The notes beneath the pieces are model-generated. The model was not told the origin of the DNA. It saw nothing but the letters and a program-made list of their open reading frames with translations, and did not search any database. Position numbers and translations under genes: made by a program. From the NCBI RefSeq assembly GCF_036322705.1, contig NZ_AP027270.1, positions 1,179,501-1,243,500 of the forward strand: 64,000 nucleotides of DNA, given 5' to 3'. Source of the stretch: Maricaulis maris (GTDB lineage: Bacteria; Pseudomonadota; Alphaproteobacteria; Caulobacterales; Maricaulaceae). Shown here piece after piece: positions 27,022 through 38,417 of this stretch (its first letter is position 1; every line of letters begins with the position of its first letter).

Positions 27022-28575
27022 ATGTCTGCCATCCAGGCCTATGTCCAACGCGAGTTCGGAACCTTCTCGGACCTGGTCGCCCTGCAGGCTGCTGCGCGGC
27101 CGGATCATGATGCGATCCGTTGCGGTGACGCGCGTCTGGATTATCGCGCCTTCGATGCGCGGGCCAACCGGATTGCCGCACGCCTGCAGGCGGACGGGGT
27201 GGAGCCGGGCGGTGTGGTCGCGATCTGCGCGGCCAGCCATGTCGACTACATGGCCGTATTCCTTGGAACCCTGCGCTGCGGCGCCGCCATCTCACCGCTC
27301 TCGCCTTCGGCAACGCCGGCACAGCTGGCGGCGATGATCCGCGATTGCGGCGCCAGCCATGTCGCGCTCGACGCGGCGGTTTCGGCTCACCTGTCGGACG
27401 AGCTGGCCGGACTGTCTGCGCGTCCGCTGGCGCTCGAGGCGGGCGCTGCAGGCGCGGCTCTCGATGACTGGCTTGGTGACGCCGCAGACCCTCCGGCGGC
27501 GGTCGAAATCACGCCCGAGATGGCGTTCAACATCATCTACTCCTCCGGCACCACGGGCACGCCCAAGGGGATCGTCCAGTCGCACCGCATGCGCTGGCCG
27601 CACAACCATCTGACCGATCCGGTCGGCTTCGGTCCCGGCGCGGTCACGCTCTGCTCGACGCCGCTCTACTCCAACACCACGCTGGTCAGTGTGCTGCCGA
27701 CCCTGGCCGGCGGCGGCACGCTCGTCCTTATGCCCAAATTCGAGGCGCGCGGCTTTCTGGAGCTGGCGCAACGGCACAAGGCGACCCATTCCATGCTGGT
27801 GCCGGTGCAGTATCAGCGCATCCTCGCCGTGCCGGATTTCGATGCATTCGACCTCTCGGCCTATCAGCTCAAATTCTGCACGTCGGCGCCGTTCTCGGCG
27901 GAGCTGAAAGCCGAAGTCCTGGCCCGTTGGCCGGGCGGCCTGGTGGAATATTACGGCATGACCGAGGGTGGCGGCTCCTGTGTCCTCGTCGCGCATGAAC
28001 ATCCCGACAAGCTGCATACGGTCGGCAAGGCGATGCCGGGCCATGATATCCGCGTCATCGATCCGCAGGGGCAGGAATGCGCAGCGGGCGAAATTGGCGA
28101 GGTGGTTGGGCGTTCGGGGGCGATGATGACTGGCTATCACGGCCAGCCGGAAAAGACGCGCGAGGCGGAATGGCATGCGCCGGACGGCGCCCGCTTTATT
28201 CGCACGGGTGACCTGGCCGCGAAGGATGCCGACGGCTTCTTCACCATTGTCGGCCGGGCCAAGGACATGATTATTTCCGGCGGCATGAACATTTATCCCG
28301 CCGATCTGGAGGCGATCCTGCGCGCGCATGAAGCCGTCGCGGATGTCGCCGTGATCGGCGTGCCGTCACGCGACTGGGGCGAAACACCGGTCGCTTGTGT
28401 GGTCCTCGAAGCCGGCGCTGAGGTGGCGCCGGACGCGCTGCGCGCCTTTGCCAATCAACAGCTTGGAAAGATGCAGCGCATCAGCGCTGTGAGGCTGGTC
28501 GATGAGCTGCCGCGCAGTGCGATCGGCAAGGTGCTCAAGCGTGAGCTTCAGGACGCCTGGACGAAAGCGGGCTGA
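27022..28575 (+). CDS. AMP-binding acyl-CoA synthetase
   Basis: The 517-residue adenylate-forming enzyme activates a carboxylic acid to its CoA ester. Core motifs are YSSGTTGTPKG (residues 173-183), EYYGMTEGG, RTGDLAAKDADGFF and the catalytic lysine in RSAIGKVLKREL near the C terminus. The acid substrate (fatty, aromatic or other) cannot be told from sequence. The neighbouring FAH-family gene could suggest a shared catabolic role, but they are separated by a possible terminator. Confidence 0.9.
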   Translation: MSAIQAYVQREFGTFSDLVALQAAARPDHDAIRCGDARLDYRAFDARANRIAARLQADGVEPGGVVAICAASHVDYMAVFLGTLRCGAAISPLSPSATPAQLAAMIRDCGASHVALDAAVSAHLSDELAGLSARPLALEAGAAGAALDDWLGDAADPPAAVEITPEMAFNIIYSSGTTGTPKGIVQSHRMRWPHNHLTDPVGFGPGAVTLCSTPLYSNTTLVSVLPTLAGGGTLVLMPKFEARGFLELAQRHKATHSMLVPVQYQRILAVPDFDAFDLSAYQLKFCTSAPFSAELKAEVLARWPGGLVEYYGMTEGGGSCVLVAHEHPDKLHTVGKAMPGHDIRVIDPQGQECAAGEIGEVVGRSGAMMTGYHGQPEKTREAEWHAPDGARFIRTGDLAAKDADGFFTIVGRAKDMIISGGMNIYPADLEAILRAHEAVADVAVIGVPSRDWGETPVACVVLEAGAEVAPDALRAFANQQLGKMQRISAVRLVDELPRSAIGKVLKRELQDAWTKAG

Positions 28576-28592
28576 GGCCGGTCATCGCGGCA

Positions 28593-28928
28593 CTAGTGCG
28601 CCTGGTCGGGGGCTGTCTTGAGCTGGTAGCGCGTGCCATCAAAGCCCTCAAAGGCCTCGGCAATTTGCGGGTGCTCGACCGGTCCATTCTCGGCATCGGG
28701 CAAAAGGTTGCCCTCCGAAACATAGGCGCCGTAATAGCTTTCATCATTCTCGGCGAGCAGGTGATAGAAGGGCTGGTCCTTGGACGGGCGGACCTCCTTG
28801 GGAATGGACTCATACCATTCCTCGGTATTGGCGAACTCCGGATCCACGTCCACCACGACCCCGCGAAAGGGGAAGAGGCGGTGGCGTACCACATCGCCGA
28901 GTCCGAATTTGGCGTTGCGAATGATCAT
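28593..28928 (-). CDS. hspQ: Heat shock protein HspQ
   Basis: The 111-residue protein begins MIIRNAKFGLGDVVRHR and contains FPFRGVVVDVDPEF and QPFYHLLAENDESYYGAYVSEGNL, the HspQ/YccV pattern. HspQ is a DNA-binding and Lon-modulating heat-shock factor in E. coli. The open frame to 29012 is longer than the family. It is convergent with the acyl-CoA synthetase gene and divergent from ppx. Confidence 0.9.
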   Translation of the reverse strand: MIIRNAKFGLGDVVRHRLFPFRGVVVDVDPEFANTEEWYESIPKEVRPSKDQPFYHLLAENDESYYGAYVSEGNLLPDAENGPVEHPQIAEAFEGFDGTRYQLKTAPDQAH

Positions 28929-29150
28929 GCTGTCTACTCTGTCACAAATTGCTGGGCGCGGACCATCCTCGCGCGACGCCCCATATTTAGGGTGTTTCGC
29001 GCAATAAGCCACGGCTCGAGCTGCCAGACGTCACGCATCCTTGCAGGTCCGGCGCATCCTTGTATCCTGCAACCAACATTGAGATGAGCCCGAATCGAGA
29101 CGCGCCTCCCGGACCCCGGATGCGGCGCACCGGTCGGCAAGAGGTATATC

Positions 29151-30272
29151 ATGGCGGAGCCATCGCCCCGGGGCACACCGGGCAGTGAGGCCGCCGCACG
29201 CAAGCGGAGAGGGGGCAATCGCGCTCCGTCTCCCGTGTACGGCGCGATCGATCTGGGGACCAATAATTGCCGCATGTTGCTGGCGCAGCGATCGGGAACC
29301 AGCTTCCATGTCGTCGACGCGTTCTCGCGCGTTGTTCGTTTGGGTGAGGGGATCACCGGATCGGGTGCGCTGTCGCAAGGCGCCATGGACCGCGCCGTCG
29401 AGGCGCTGAAGGTCTGCGCTGACAAGATCCGCCGTCAGAATGTCGTCAAGCACCGCTCCATCGCCACCCAGGCCTGTCGCATGGCCGACAATGGCGCGGA
29501 ATTCCTGGAGCGCGTCGAGCGCGAAACCGGCCTGACCTTCGATCTGATCTCGGCCGAGGAAGAGGCGCGTCTCGCCGTGCATGGCTGCGTCGATCTGCTC
29601 GATGAGGAGAAGGATGCGGCCCTGGTGATCGATATCGGCGGCGGCTCCACCGAGCTGTCCTGGGTCGATCTCGCCGAGTGGCGCAACCGCGGGGGGCGCG
29701 CGTCGGGTGGTCGTCCGCCGATGAAATCCTGGACGTCGACGCCGGTCGGTGTGGTCACGCTCTCGGAGCGCTTCCCGGAGCGCGAGGACCGGGCCGAATG
29801 GTACAACGACATGAAGTCCTATGCCCGCGACCTGATGAAGACGCCGCGCGGCGCCAAGGCGATGCGGCCGCTGTTTCGCGATGGCCGCGCGCATCTGGTC
29901 GGTACGTCGGGGACGGTCACCTCGATGGCCGGCGTCCATCTGCGGCTGCCGCGCTATGACCGCTCCAAGGTCGACGGTTTGTGGATGACCGGTGATGAGG
30001 CCCTGGACGCCTGCAAGCGCTTGCGTGAGCTCGATTTTCATGGCCGTTCCCAGGAGCCGACCATTGGCGCCGACCGGGCAGAACTGGTGCTTGCCGGTTG
30101 TGCCATCTACGAGGCCGTCGCCGAAATGTGGCCGGCCGAACGACTGCGTGTGGGGGATCGCGGCTTGCGCGAAGGCATGTTGCTCAATCTCATGCGAAAG
30201 TCCAAGAAGCGGCGACGCCGTCGCAAGACGGGCAGTGGCAAGACGCAGGCCGAGGCAGGATCGGGCGAATGA
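29151..30272 (+). CDS. Ppx/GppA family phosphatase
   Basis: The 373-residue ASKHA-fold protein hydrolyses polyphosphate or pppGpp. AIDLGTNNCRMLLA and VIDIGGGSTELSWV are the phosphate-binding loops and VGTSGTVTSMAG is a further family motif. The ends are low-complexity and basic (KRRGG near the start, KSKKRRRRRK near the end). It overlaps rlmE by ATGA, a pairing I have often seen in alphaproteobacteria. Polyphosphate versus pppGpp preference is not decidable here. Confidence 0.9.
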   Translation: MAEPSPRGTPGSEAAARKRRGGNRAPSPVYGAIDLGTNNCRMLLAQRSGTSFHVVDAFSRVVRLGEGITGSGALSQGAMDRAVEALKVCADKIRRQNVVKHRSIATQACRMADNGAEFLERVERETGLTFDLISAEEEARLAVHGCVDLLDEEKDAALVIDIGGGSTELSWVDLAEWRNRGGRASGGRPPMKSWTSTPVGVVTLSERFPEREDRAEWYNDMKSYARDLMKTPRGAKAMRPLFRDGRAHLVGTSGTVTSMAGVHLRLPRYDRSKVDGLWMTGDEALDACKRLRELDFHGRSQEPTIGADRAELVLAGCAIYEAVAEMWPAERLRVGDRGLREGMLLNLMRKSKKRRRRRKTGSGKTQAEAGSGE

Positions 30273-31114
30273 GCGACGACGACAAGACGCCGGAAGACGA
30301 CGCGCCGAACGGTGAAGCGCCGAACGATGAAACGGCGAGCGATGAAACGGCCGGGGGTGATACGCCAGACGGTGAATCACCCCGGGAAGGCCTGCCTGGC
30401 TGGGGCAGTAGCGATGAGCGCCGCCGCCGTGTCTCCGGACCGATGAAGAAGGGCGGGGATGCCCGCGCCGCCAAGCAGATGTTCGAACGGGTCAAGACCG
30501 CGCGCGGTCGCAAGACCTCCTCGACCCGCTGGTTGCAGCGACAGCTCAATGATCCCTACGTCAAGAAGGCGCAGATGGAGGGCTATCGCTCGCGCGCGGC
30601 CTACAAGCTGCTGCAGCTCGACGAGCGTTTCAAATTGCTGCGTCCGGGGATGCGGGTTGTCGATCTCGGCTCGGCGCCGGGGGGCTGGGTGCAAGTAGCG
30701 CTCAAGTCCGGCGCCTCTGAAGTGGTCGGTATCGACTTGCTGGAAATCGAGCCCATCACCGGCGCGACCCTGCTGGAAAAAGACTTTACCGATGACGACG
30801 CGCCCAGCCTCGTGAAGGCCGAGATGGGCGGCGCGGCCGATGCCGTTGTCTCCGACCTTGCCCCGTGGACAACCGGTCACAAGACCACGGATCACCTGCG
30901 CATTGTCGCACTCGCCGAACTGGCCGCGCATTTTGCAGTCGAGACGCTGAAACCCGGCGGTTTCTTCATCGCCAAGGTCTTTCAGGGCGGCTCGGACGGG
31001 GCTCTGCTCGATCTCCTGAAGGCGAAGTTCGAAAAGGTTCGTCACTTCAAACCGGATGCCAGCCGTTCCGAAAGCGCCGAGACCTTCGTGGTCGCGATGG
31101 GCTTCCGGGGCTAG
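30269..31114 (+). CDS. rlmE: 23S rRNA 2'-O-ribose U2552 methyltransferase
   Basis: The 281-residue protein is an RrmJ/FtsJ methyltransferase: SAM loop VVDLGSAPGGW and a K-D-K-E tetrad, probably K113, D196, K236 and E268. It methylates 23S rRNA late in 50S assembly. Compared with the roughly 210-residue E. coli enzyme it has about 70 extra N-terminal residues, acidic and built partly from five pentapeptide repeats (residues 14-38). It starts inside the ppx stop (ATGA). Confidence 0.93.
   Translation: MSDDDKTPEDDAPNGEAPNDETASDETAGGDTPDGESPREGLPGWGSSDERRRRVSGPMKKGGDARAAKQMFERVKTARGRKTSSTRWLQRQLNDPYVKKAQMEGYRSRAAYKLLQLDERFKLLRPGMRVVDLGSAPGGWVQVALKSGASEVVGIDLLEIEPITGATLLEKDFTDDDAPSLVKAEMGGAADAVVSDLAPWTTGHKTTDHLRIVALAELAAHFAVETLKPGGFFIAKVFQGGSDGALLDLLKAKFEKVRHFKPDASRSESAETFVVAMGFRG
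30308..30382 (+). repeat. Five 15-bp tandem repeats in rlmE
   Basis: Consecutive 15-base units at 30308, 30323, 30338, 30353 and 30368 encode NGEAP, NDETA, SDETA, GGDTP and DGESP. They are in frame, imperfect and confined to the acidic N-terminal extension. Confidence 0.85.
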
Positions 31115-31117
31115 GGC

Positions 31118-31531
31118 TTATTCTTGTGCTCGGGCTCTCTGGATCGAGACCGGCACGCCATTGGCACCCATGTCGTCCCAGATCCGCACCACAATGCCAT
31201 GGCTGCTCTCGTCATCGACTTCCAGCAGCACGGCGCTGTCAGGTTGTTCGGCGCGATGGCGGTTGATAGCGGCCAGCACCCGTTCCACATCGGTCCGGTC
31301 GCCGTTGACGAAGACATTGTCGTCCGCATCGAGCTGAACCACGATCGGCGGCGGGCCCGTTGTGGGGCATTGCGGGCCCTCACATTCGGGCGGCGGCCGC
31401 AAGTCGACACCTTCCTCGGACAGGAAGGTGGCGGTGACGATGAAGAAGATGAGTAGGATGAACACGATATCCAGCATCGGGGTCATGTTGACCTCGGCCT
31501 GGTCGTCGCGTCGGCGATTGCGCTGTCTCAT
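31118..31531 (-). CDS. ExbD/TolR family biopolymer transport protein
   Basis: The 137-residue protein has the ExbD/TolR order: a charged cytoplasmic start, one helix (MLDIVFILLIFFIVTATFL) preceded by VNMTPMLD, and a periplasmic domain with VNGDRTDVERVLAAI. The Asp in LDIVF is the conserved proton-pathway residue. GGGGAGG lies before ATG 31531; a GTG at 31558 lacks a better site. No exbB, tonB or second exbD is adjacent. A proline-rich ECEGPQCPTTGPPP insert carries two cysteines. Confidence 0.88.
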   Translation of the reverse strand: MRQRNRRRDDQAEVNMTPMLDIVFILLIFFIVTATFLSEEGVDLRPPPECEGPQCPTTGPPPIVVQLDADDNVFVNGDRTDVERVLAAINRHRAEQPDSAVLLEVDDESSHGIVVRIWDDMGANGVPVSIQRARAQE

Positions 31532-31662
31532 TTTGGCCTCCCCATTGGCCGTTTTCACGCGTCGGCCTCACCCGACGCCCTGTCACTCCAGCCGCGCCGC
31601 GAGGCGATACGGGGGAGGCGGGAAGGTCATTTTCGGGCGAGAATGGGGCGGGTGGCAGGCGG

Positions 31663-33297
31663 TCAGTTGGCGTCGTCGAGCAGGACCGCCAGAGCGCGAT
31701 CCGTATCGACAAGGCGGCGTTGAGCCGCCAGCTCACGCAGCATACGCGCACGCAGGACCGGCCAGTGGGTACTGGCAACCAGCGGGGCCAGTAGCGGTGA
31801 CGTCTCGATCCAGCGCACATCGCGCCAGCCAAGGTCGATCGCCTCGCCGAGGCGCCGGGCAGCGATGTCGATGCGGCCCGACTGGGCGTCGATCGCTGCA
31901 AGGCTGATGCGCAGGTCAGGCCAGCTCTGCCCATCGGCAAGGGCCTCGTCGATCATGGCGTCCAACCCATCAGCGGCGTTGGCAGTTCCTTGCATGGCCG
32001 ACAAGGCCAGGCGCTCGTTGTAGGCGGCGTCTCCTGCTGCCGTGAGCGCCGCCTCGGCGGCGTTCGCATCGCCGGCCCGCAGATGCGCCAGACCGGCCAG
32101 GCGCTGCAGGCGCGCCGTATCGCGAACTTCCGGGCGCGCCTCGTCAAGGCGCGCGAGCGCGTCCTGCGGCCGCGCGGCGCGAAGATCGTCTTCCATACGG
32201 GCCGCCAGCATGACCGTTTCGCCGGCGCCGCCGGTCATCGCCCGGGCCCACCAGACCTCGGCGGCCGGGTGGTCGAGCAGGCTGAGACTGGTGGCAATCT
32301 GGACCGGTCCGTAAAGGGTCGGCTGTCCCGAGGTGATCGCCCGGGATTCCAGGACGAGCGCGTCATGCAAGCGCCCGCGGACGCGCAACAGGTAGGCCGC
32401 GCTCGACATGGCGGCGACATCATTCGGATTGAGCGTAAACGCCTGCTGGTAGGCGGCAACGGCCTCGTCCAGCCGGCCGTGCGCATCCAGGGTGTAGGCG
32501 AGGGCATGCCAGGCAGCGGCGAAGGTCTCGTCGTGTGCGATCAGGTCGCGGGCCAGGTTTTCAGCGCGGTCGACATCGTCCGGACTGGGTGTGAATTTTG
32601 TTGCGCGCGTGGTCAGGGCAAAGCTCAGGACGAGGCGGACCTCGGGGTCGTCGGGATGGTCCGCGAGAGCTGTCTCCAGCAGCTCGATAGCGGCCTCGGT
32701 TTCCGCCGGCTGGTGCAGGTCCAGCAGAGTGCGGGCGCGGTCGATCCTGATGGCAAGGGCGATATCCGTTGGTGCGCTAGCGATCGGGTCGCCGGGGGTG
32801 TCGGCAGGCCTTTGTGAGCTGCCGGAGAACCAGAACGATCCCATGCCGGCCAGGACCAGGATGGCCAGTGCCACAATCCCGACAAGTCCGGGGCCAACGC
32901 GTCCGGATCCAACGCGTCCGGGTGCGATAAATCCGGTACGAAAGCCGCGTCTCACGGTCGATGTCTCGATCACCGACTCGGGTGCCGGAACCAGAGCGTA
33001 GCCGCGATGGCGCACGGTGCGGACGTAGCGCGGGTGCCGCGCCTCATCGCCGAGCGACCGACGCAGCAGGGCGACGCGCTGGGTGATGGTGTCCTCACTG
33101 ACATGGTCGACATGCCATATCGTCCGCGCCATCTCGCCCGTGTCCATCGGGTCGGGATGGCAGCCAGCGAGCGCGACCAGCAGGTCAAAGCTCAGATCCG
33201 GGACATCCAGTCTTGCATTGGCCCGCCACACCTGCCGCGCGCGCGTGTCGACTTCGAGGTCGTCAAGGCAGAAGCGGGGAGGCAGGGGGGCGGTCAT
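31663..33297 (-). CDS. Membrane-anchored winged-helix regulator with TPR-like periplasmic domain
   Basis: The 544-residue, CadC-like protein has an OmpR-type DNA-binding domain (residues about 10-105, ending RYVRTVRHRGYALVP), one helix near 135-157 (GIVALAILVLAGMGSFWF) and a long TPR-rich C-terminal part (for example AYTLDAHGRLDEAVAAYQQAF). Such proteins transduce an envelope signal to transcription without phosphorylation. Just before the helix is a short tandem repeat (RVGSG/RVGPG). It is divergent from the serine hydrolase gene and follows no obvious partner. Confidence 0.88.
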   Translation of the reverse strand: MTAPLPPRFCLDDLEVDTRARQVWRANARLDVPDLSFDLLVALAGCHPDPMDTGEMARTIWHVDHVSEDTITQRVALLRRSLGDEARHPRYVRTVRHRGYALVPAPESVIETSTVRRGFRTGFIAPGRVGSGRVGPGLVGIVALAILVLAGMGSFWFSGSSQRPADTPGDPIASAPTDIALAIRIDRARTLLDLHQPAETEAAIELLETALADHPDDPEVRLVLSFALTTRATKFTPSPDDVDRAENLARDLIAHDETFAAAWHALAYTLDAHGRLDEAVAAYQQAFTLNPNDVAAMSSAAYLLRVRGRLHDALVLESRAITSGQPTLYGPVQIATSLSLLDHPAAEVWWARAMTGGAGETVMLAARMEDDLRAARPQDALARLDEARPEVRDTARLQRLAGLAHLRAGDANAAEAALTAAGDAAYNERLALSAMQGTANAADGLDAMIDEALADGQSWPDLRISLAAIDAQSGRIDIAARRLGEAIDLGWRDVRWIETSPLLAPLVASTHWPVLRARMLRELAAQRRLVDTDRALAVLLDDAN

Positions 33298-33401
33298 CTC
33301 GGAACGGGTCGCATTTCAGCTTTCTTCACCTGACTTCACGTGACCGCATTGCTGGCCGCGCGCAAGGGGGGGAGCTCATTTGCCCTGCGGAGATCACATC
33401 C

Positions 33402-36147
<2,746 letters not shown>

Positions 36148-36279
36148 TCAGGCAGAGCACAAGGGCAAGCCGCCATCTTCGCATGGAGGCCATGTCCGGG
36201 TCGGGATTGCAGGCGCGTGGCGGGGGCGATACCCCGCCATGGTCCGGCAAAATGGATCCGGCCCAGCAGGAGAGACCCG

Positions 36280-36696
36280 ATGAGTGATGCGCTGTTCTAC
36301 CCCGTCCTGATGCAGGTCGGCCTGACCCTGGCCCTGGCGATTGCCACGGGCCTGATGCGCTTTCGCGCGATCGCGTCGGGCCAGGTCAAGCCGGGCGATA
36401 TTGCGCTCGGGCAGGGCGCCTGGCCGCGCCGCGCGCAGCAGGTCTCCAACGCCTACCAGAACCAGATGGAAGCGCCGGTCCTTTTCTATGCCGGTGCGCT
36501 TTTTGCGACGCTTCTCGGTGTCACCTCGACGGCGCTGGTCGTGCTGGCCTGGGTCTGGGCGGTGTCGCGCCTGCTCCATGCCTTCATTCATGTGACCAGC
36601 AATCATCTGCGCGCGCGCTTCATGGCCTTTGCCGCGGGCATGCTGTGCCTGATGGCCTTCTGGGTTGTCCTCGTGGTGGGAGTCGTGACGCAATGA
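36280..36696 (+). CDS. MAPEG family membrane protein
   Basis: The 138-residue, four-helix protein has QVSNAYQNQMEAPVLFYA and LLHAFIHVTSNHLRAR, the MAPEG signature region with conserved N, Q and E. MAPEG proteins are glutathione-dependent enzymes in eukaryotes; the bacterial function is mostly unknown. AGGAGAG precedes the ATG. Its stop overlaps the next gene by four bases. Confidence 0.85.
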   Translation: MSDALFYPVLMQVGLTLALAIATGLMRFRAIASGQVKPGDIALGQGAWPRRAQQVSNAYQNQMEAPVLFYAGALFATLLGVTSTALVVLAWVWAVSRLLHAFIHVTSNHLRARFMAFAAGMLCLMAFWVVLVVGVVTQ

Positions 36697-37061
36697 TGCA
36701 GGATCAGCCCGTGATCGAGACCGGCAAGGATACGCTCTTCCTGCTCACCGGAGCCTGGGATGACGCCGATGGCGGCCCGTGGCTGTGCGCCGATTGCTGC
36801 ACCGTGGAGGGTGCGCTCACCGTCAATCCGCATTGGGGTGACGCGATTACCCTGGTCCGTGTCGAGTATGCACGTCCGCGGGCCGAGATCGTGGCGCTGC
36901 TGGATGCTGACCACCAGAACGCCCCGACGCTCATACTCGCCGACGATACGCCTGCCCATGTCGAGCCGGAGGCGGTCGTGAACGGTCGGCGGCTCTACAC
37001 CGACCCCAAGGCCATCTGCCGCCAGCTGGCGGCGTGCTATACCGGCGCCCAACCGAAATAA
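36693..37061 (+). CDS. DUF3088 family thioredoxin-like protein
   Basis: The 122-residue protein starts in an ATGA overlap with the MAPEG gene. DTLFLLTGAW and GGPWLCADCCTVEGAL resemble DUF3088, whose members show a CxxC in a thioredoxin-like setting; here it is C-A-D-C-C. Later ALLDADHQNAPTLILAD fits the same family. Translational coupling suggests a shared, perhaps redox-related, function with the MAPEG protein, which is inference. Confidence 0.7.
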   Translation: MMQDQPVIETGKDTLFLLTGAWDDADGGPWLCADCCTVEGALTVNPHWGDAITLVRVEYARPRAEIVALLDADHQNAPTLILADDTPAHVEPEAVVNGRRLYTDPKAICRQLAACYTGAQPK

Positions 37062-37100
37062 ACCGCGCCCGAGTGCGCCCTTGCAAGACGGATATCCGAC

Positions 37101-38417
37101 ATGAGAGACGGCGCACGCATTGCCGCAGCCATCGAGATTCTCGACACGCTCCAGACCCAGCACCAGCCGGTCAAGGATGCCGTGCGGGACTGGGGCAAGG
37201 CGCACCGCTTTGCCGGTTCCGGCGACCGGGCCTGGATCGGCGGTCTCGTGCTTGACGCGCTGCGCCACCAGGCCTCGACTACCTACGCCATGGGCGAGGG
37301 CTCCCCGCGCGCCCTGGCGATCGGCACGGTCGGACGGATCTGGGATGTCGAGGCGGATGCCATTGACGCCATGTTCGAGGGCGATGACCACGCCCCGGAT
37401 GCGCTGACGGCAGCCGAGCGCGCGGGTCTGGCCCGCGACATCTCCGACGCACCGCTGCACATCCGCGGTGACGTCCCGGAGTGGCTGGAAGCCAGCCTCG
37501 TTCGCGCCTTCGGTGATGCAGCCGCCGAGGAGGGCTCCAAGCTCTCATCGCGGGCACCCGTCGATCTTCGCGTAAATGAAGTGAAGGTCGATTTTGATCG
37601 TGCTTTCAAAGAGGTATCGTCGAAACTGAAAGCGGCAGAAAATAGCCCCTTGGTTCGCTCAGGTATTCGGATTCCGCAGCGTGATCCGCGTGGCAAGGCC
37701 GCCGCGGCCGAAAGTATTCCGGCTTATGGCAAGGGCTGGGTCGAGGTGCAGGACATGGGCTCACAGCTCGCCGCGCTCGCCTCTGGCGCCCGTTCGGGCC
37801 AGCAAATACTGGATTATTGCGCGGGAGCCGGCGGCAAGACGCTGGCCCTCGCCGCCCTGCTGCACAATACCGGACAGGTTCACGCCTGGGATATCGACTG
37901 GCGCCGCCTGCGCGCCATCTGGCCGCGCCTCAAGCGGGCCGACGTGCGCAATGTCCAGGTCCATGACGATAGTGAAGACAAGGCGTTGGGCGAGTTTGTT
38001 GAGAAAATGGATGTCGTTTTCTGCGACGCCCCCTGCACCGGAACCGGCACCTGGCGCCGTCGTCCCGACGCCAAATGGCGCCTCAAGCCCGCAGCCCTCG
38101 AGCGCCGCATCAAGGAGCAGGACCTCGTGCTGGAACGCGGTCACCGATATGTGAAGCCGGGCGGCCGCCTGGTCTATGTCACCTGCTCGGTGCTGCCGGA
38201 AGAAAACGGCGACCGGATCGATGCCTTCCTCGCCAAGACACCCGGCTTCAAACCGATCCCCGTGATCGAGGTCCTGACGGCCACCGGCGGTCTCGCCGTC
38301 GATGCCGAGAGCCTTCTGGAGCCCTGCGTGACAGATCACGGCGCGCTCCAGCTCTCGCCGGGCCGGACCGATACGGACGGGTTTTATATCTGCGTGATGG
38401 AGCGGGTGGGCGGCTAG
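37101..38417 (+). CDS. RsmB/NOP2/SUN family RNA cytosine-5 methyltransferase
   Basis: The 438-residue protein has an N-terminal NusB-like helical part and a Rossmann methyltransferase: SAM loop LDYCAGAGGKTLALA, the release cysteine in DAPCTGTGTWRRRPD and the nucleophile cysteine in VTCSVLPEEN. It makes m5C, most likely in 16S rRNA as RsmB does at C967, but RsmF-like specificity is not excluded. Its TAG shares a palindromic CTAG with the stop of the convergent sulfotransferase gene. Confidence 0.9.
   Translation: MRDGARIAAAIEILDTLQTQHQPVKDAVRDWGKAHRFAGSGDRAWIGGLVLDALRHQASTTYAMGEGSPRALAIGTVGRIWDVEADAIDAMFEGDDHAPDALTAAERAGLARDISDAPLHIRGDVPEWLEASLVRAFGDAAAEEGSKLSSRAPVDLRVNEVKVDFDRAFKEVSSKLKAAENSPLVRSGIRIPQRDPRGKAAAAESIPAYGKGWVEVQDMGSQLAALASGARSGQQILDYCAGAGGKTLALAALLHNTGQVHAWDIDWRRLRAIWPRLKRADVRNVQVHDDSEDKALGEFVEKMDVVFCDAPCTGTGTWRRRPDAKWRLKPAALERRIKEQDLVLERGHRYVKPGGRLVYVTCSVLPEENGDRIDAFLAKTPGFKPIPVIEVLTATGGLAVDAESLLEPCVTDHGALQLSPGRTDTDGFYICVMERVGG

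Noticed and set aside
29031-30380. 449-codon open frame opposite ppx and the rlmE start
   Set aside because: It mirrors codon positions of the real gene, shows no domain, and is Arg/His-rich at random.
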